A stretch of 64,000 nt of DNA from Neorhizobium petrolearium (GTDB lineage: Bacteria > Pseudomonadota > Alphaproteobacteria > Rhizobiales > Rhizobiaceae): contig NZ_JAGGJW010000011.1 in NCBI RefSeq assembly GCF_017873175.1, positions 186,001 to 250,000 of the forward strand. The letters are read 5' to 3'. A program made the translations under genes and the position numbers. The notes below the pieces were generated by a model. That model saw nothing but the letters and a program-made list of their open reading frames with translations. It was not told the origin of the DNA and ran no database searches. Below, in pieces: positions 63,404-64,000 of the stretch (position 1 is the stretch's first letter; each line of letters starts with the position of its first letter).

Positions 63404-64000
63404 ATGAGCCGTTCCTGCCTTGCCGTCATCCTCGCCGCTGGCGATAGCACACGCATGAGGTCGTCGATGTCAAAGGTGCTGCATCCGGTGGCCGGCCGGC
63501 CTATGATCGCGCATGTGATGGCCGCGGTAGCATCGACGGGCGTTTCCGCTGCGGCCCTCGTGGTCGGCCGGGATGCGGATGCGGTTGTCAAAGCGGGCGC
63601 TGTCGAGGGCGTTACGGTCGAGGCCTTTCTCCAGGCCGAACGACGCGGAACGGGCCATGCGGTCCTCACAGCAAAAGATGCCATCGCTCACGGTTACGAC
63701 GATGTGTTGATTGCCTACGGTGACGTGCCGCTGGTGACATCCGCGACCTTTACCCTGGCACGTGAAGGACTTGCTGACGGGGCGGCTGTCGTGGTGATCG
63801 GCTTTCATACCGACAAGCCGACTGGTTACGGTCGACTCCTTGTCGAAAACGGCGAGCTCATCGCTATTCGCGAGGAGAAAGATGCAAGCGAGGAAGAACG
63901 CAAGGTCACTTGGTGCAACAGCGGCTTGATGGCGATCGATGGCCGCAAGGCGCTGTCGCTTCTCGAAAAAATCAGCAACAACAATGCCAAGGGTGAATAT
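63404..64000 (+). CDS. glmU: Bifunctional UDP-GlcNAc pyrophosphorylase/GlcN-1-P acetyltransferase, N-terminal part (truncated by window end)
   Basis: The first 199 residues of GlmU, which makes UDP-N-acetylglucosamine for peptidoglycan and lipopolysaccharide. Only the uridylyltransferase domain is visible. The UTP loop reads LAAGDSTRM with [12 protein letters not shown] following, and [28 protein letters not shown] and [11 protein letters not shown] complete the family markers. AAGGAG stands before ATG 63404. The left-handed beta-helix acetyltransferase domain lies beyond the window. Confidence 0.95.
   Translation, partial: MSRSCLAVILAAGDSTRMRSSMSKVLHPVAGRPMIAHVMAAVASTGVSAAALVVGRDADAVVKAGAVEGVTVEAFLQAERRGTGHAVLTAKDAIAHGYDDVLIAYGDVPLVTSATFTLAREGLADGAAVVVIGFHTDKPTGYGRLLVENGELIAIREEKDASEEERKVTWCNSGLMAIDGRKALSLLEKISNNNAKGEY

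Noticed and set aside
63404-63520. Unusual GDSTRM/SKVL nucleotide-binding loop in GlmU as a sign of lost function
   Set aside because: From memory, rhizobial GlmU proteins share this variation, so it is a family trait and not a defect.

Overview
The window is about 64 kb of GC-rich bacterial chromosome and almost certainly comes from an alphaproteobacterium of the order Rhizobiales, most likely family Rhizobiaceae (Rhizobium, Sinorhizobium/Ensifer, Neorhizobium or a close relative). The evidence is a phosphatidylcholine synthase of the rhizobial type, two DUF1476 (F1-ATPase zeta-type) genes, separate purS/purQ/small purL genes, a suf operon in the order cysteine desulfurase-sufB-sufC-sufD-sufS-sufT-sufA, Irr- and RirA-like operator sequences, and an intergenic palindrome of the kind common in rhizobia. 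I see no prophage, transposase, CRISPR array or conjugation gene. This is core chromosome with a few accessory-looking pieces.

Layout. 1-5.6 kb: the 3' part of alaS, then ttcA and an inositol-monophosphatase-like gene on +, facing a Bcr/CflA exporter on -. 5.2-15.6 kb, mostly -: purL-bolA-small basic protein-grxD, a PagL-like lipid A deacylase, a lipoprotein, and purC-purS-coiled-coil protein-purQ; then two tandem DUF1476 genes on + and a PAS-GGDEF-EAL protein on -. 15.7-21.4 kb: an RBBP9-type hydrolase, a DUF2189 membrane protein, and a - strand run of an orphan amino-acid-type binding protein, rpe, a DUF2259 protein and purB. 21.5-27.3 kb: a tightly packed + strand run of flavin reductase, MoxR ATPase, CoxE-like VWA protein, two half-XdhC proteins, a molybdopterin-binding/nucleotidyltransferase fusion and a TfoX-domain protein. 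This looks like a maturation module for a molybdenum hydroxylase with no hydroxylase genes beside it.

27.4-38.6 kb: Nudix hydrolase, DEAD-box helicase, M23 envelope peptidase, DUF455 ferritin-like protein and Bcp peroxiredoxin on -; a 1129-residue AsmA-like protein on +; tyrS on -; and a membrane GGDEF protein on +. 38.6-46.7 kb: an alpha/beta hydrolase divergent from the seven-gene iron-sulfur assembly operon, whose control region carries Irr- and RirA-like motifs. A 30-bp perfect inverted repeat lies inside that operon between sufD and sufS. 46.7-54.3 kb, all -: a GntR regulator, a MacA/MacB-type export system, two very small membrane-protein genes, an NADPH-dependent FMN reductase, a DegP protease and tRNA-Lys(UUU). 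54.5-64 kb: ccdA, an AEC permease, a UbiH-type monooxygenase (-), pcs, a four-gene BMP-family nucleoside-type ABC importer and the 5' part of glmU.

The genes group into de novo purine synthesis (purL, Q, S, C, B), iron-sulfur and redox biology (the SUF set, grxD/bolA, Bcp, CcdA), molybdoenzyme maturation, envelope maintenance (M23, AsmA-like, DegP, PagL-like, Pcs, GlmU) and cyclic-di-GMP signalling. Many small assignments, especially start codons, rest on Shine-Dalgarno spacing read by eye. Operator calls are pattern matches that have not been tested.
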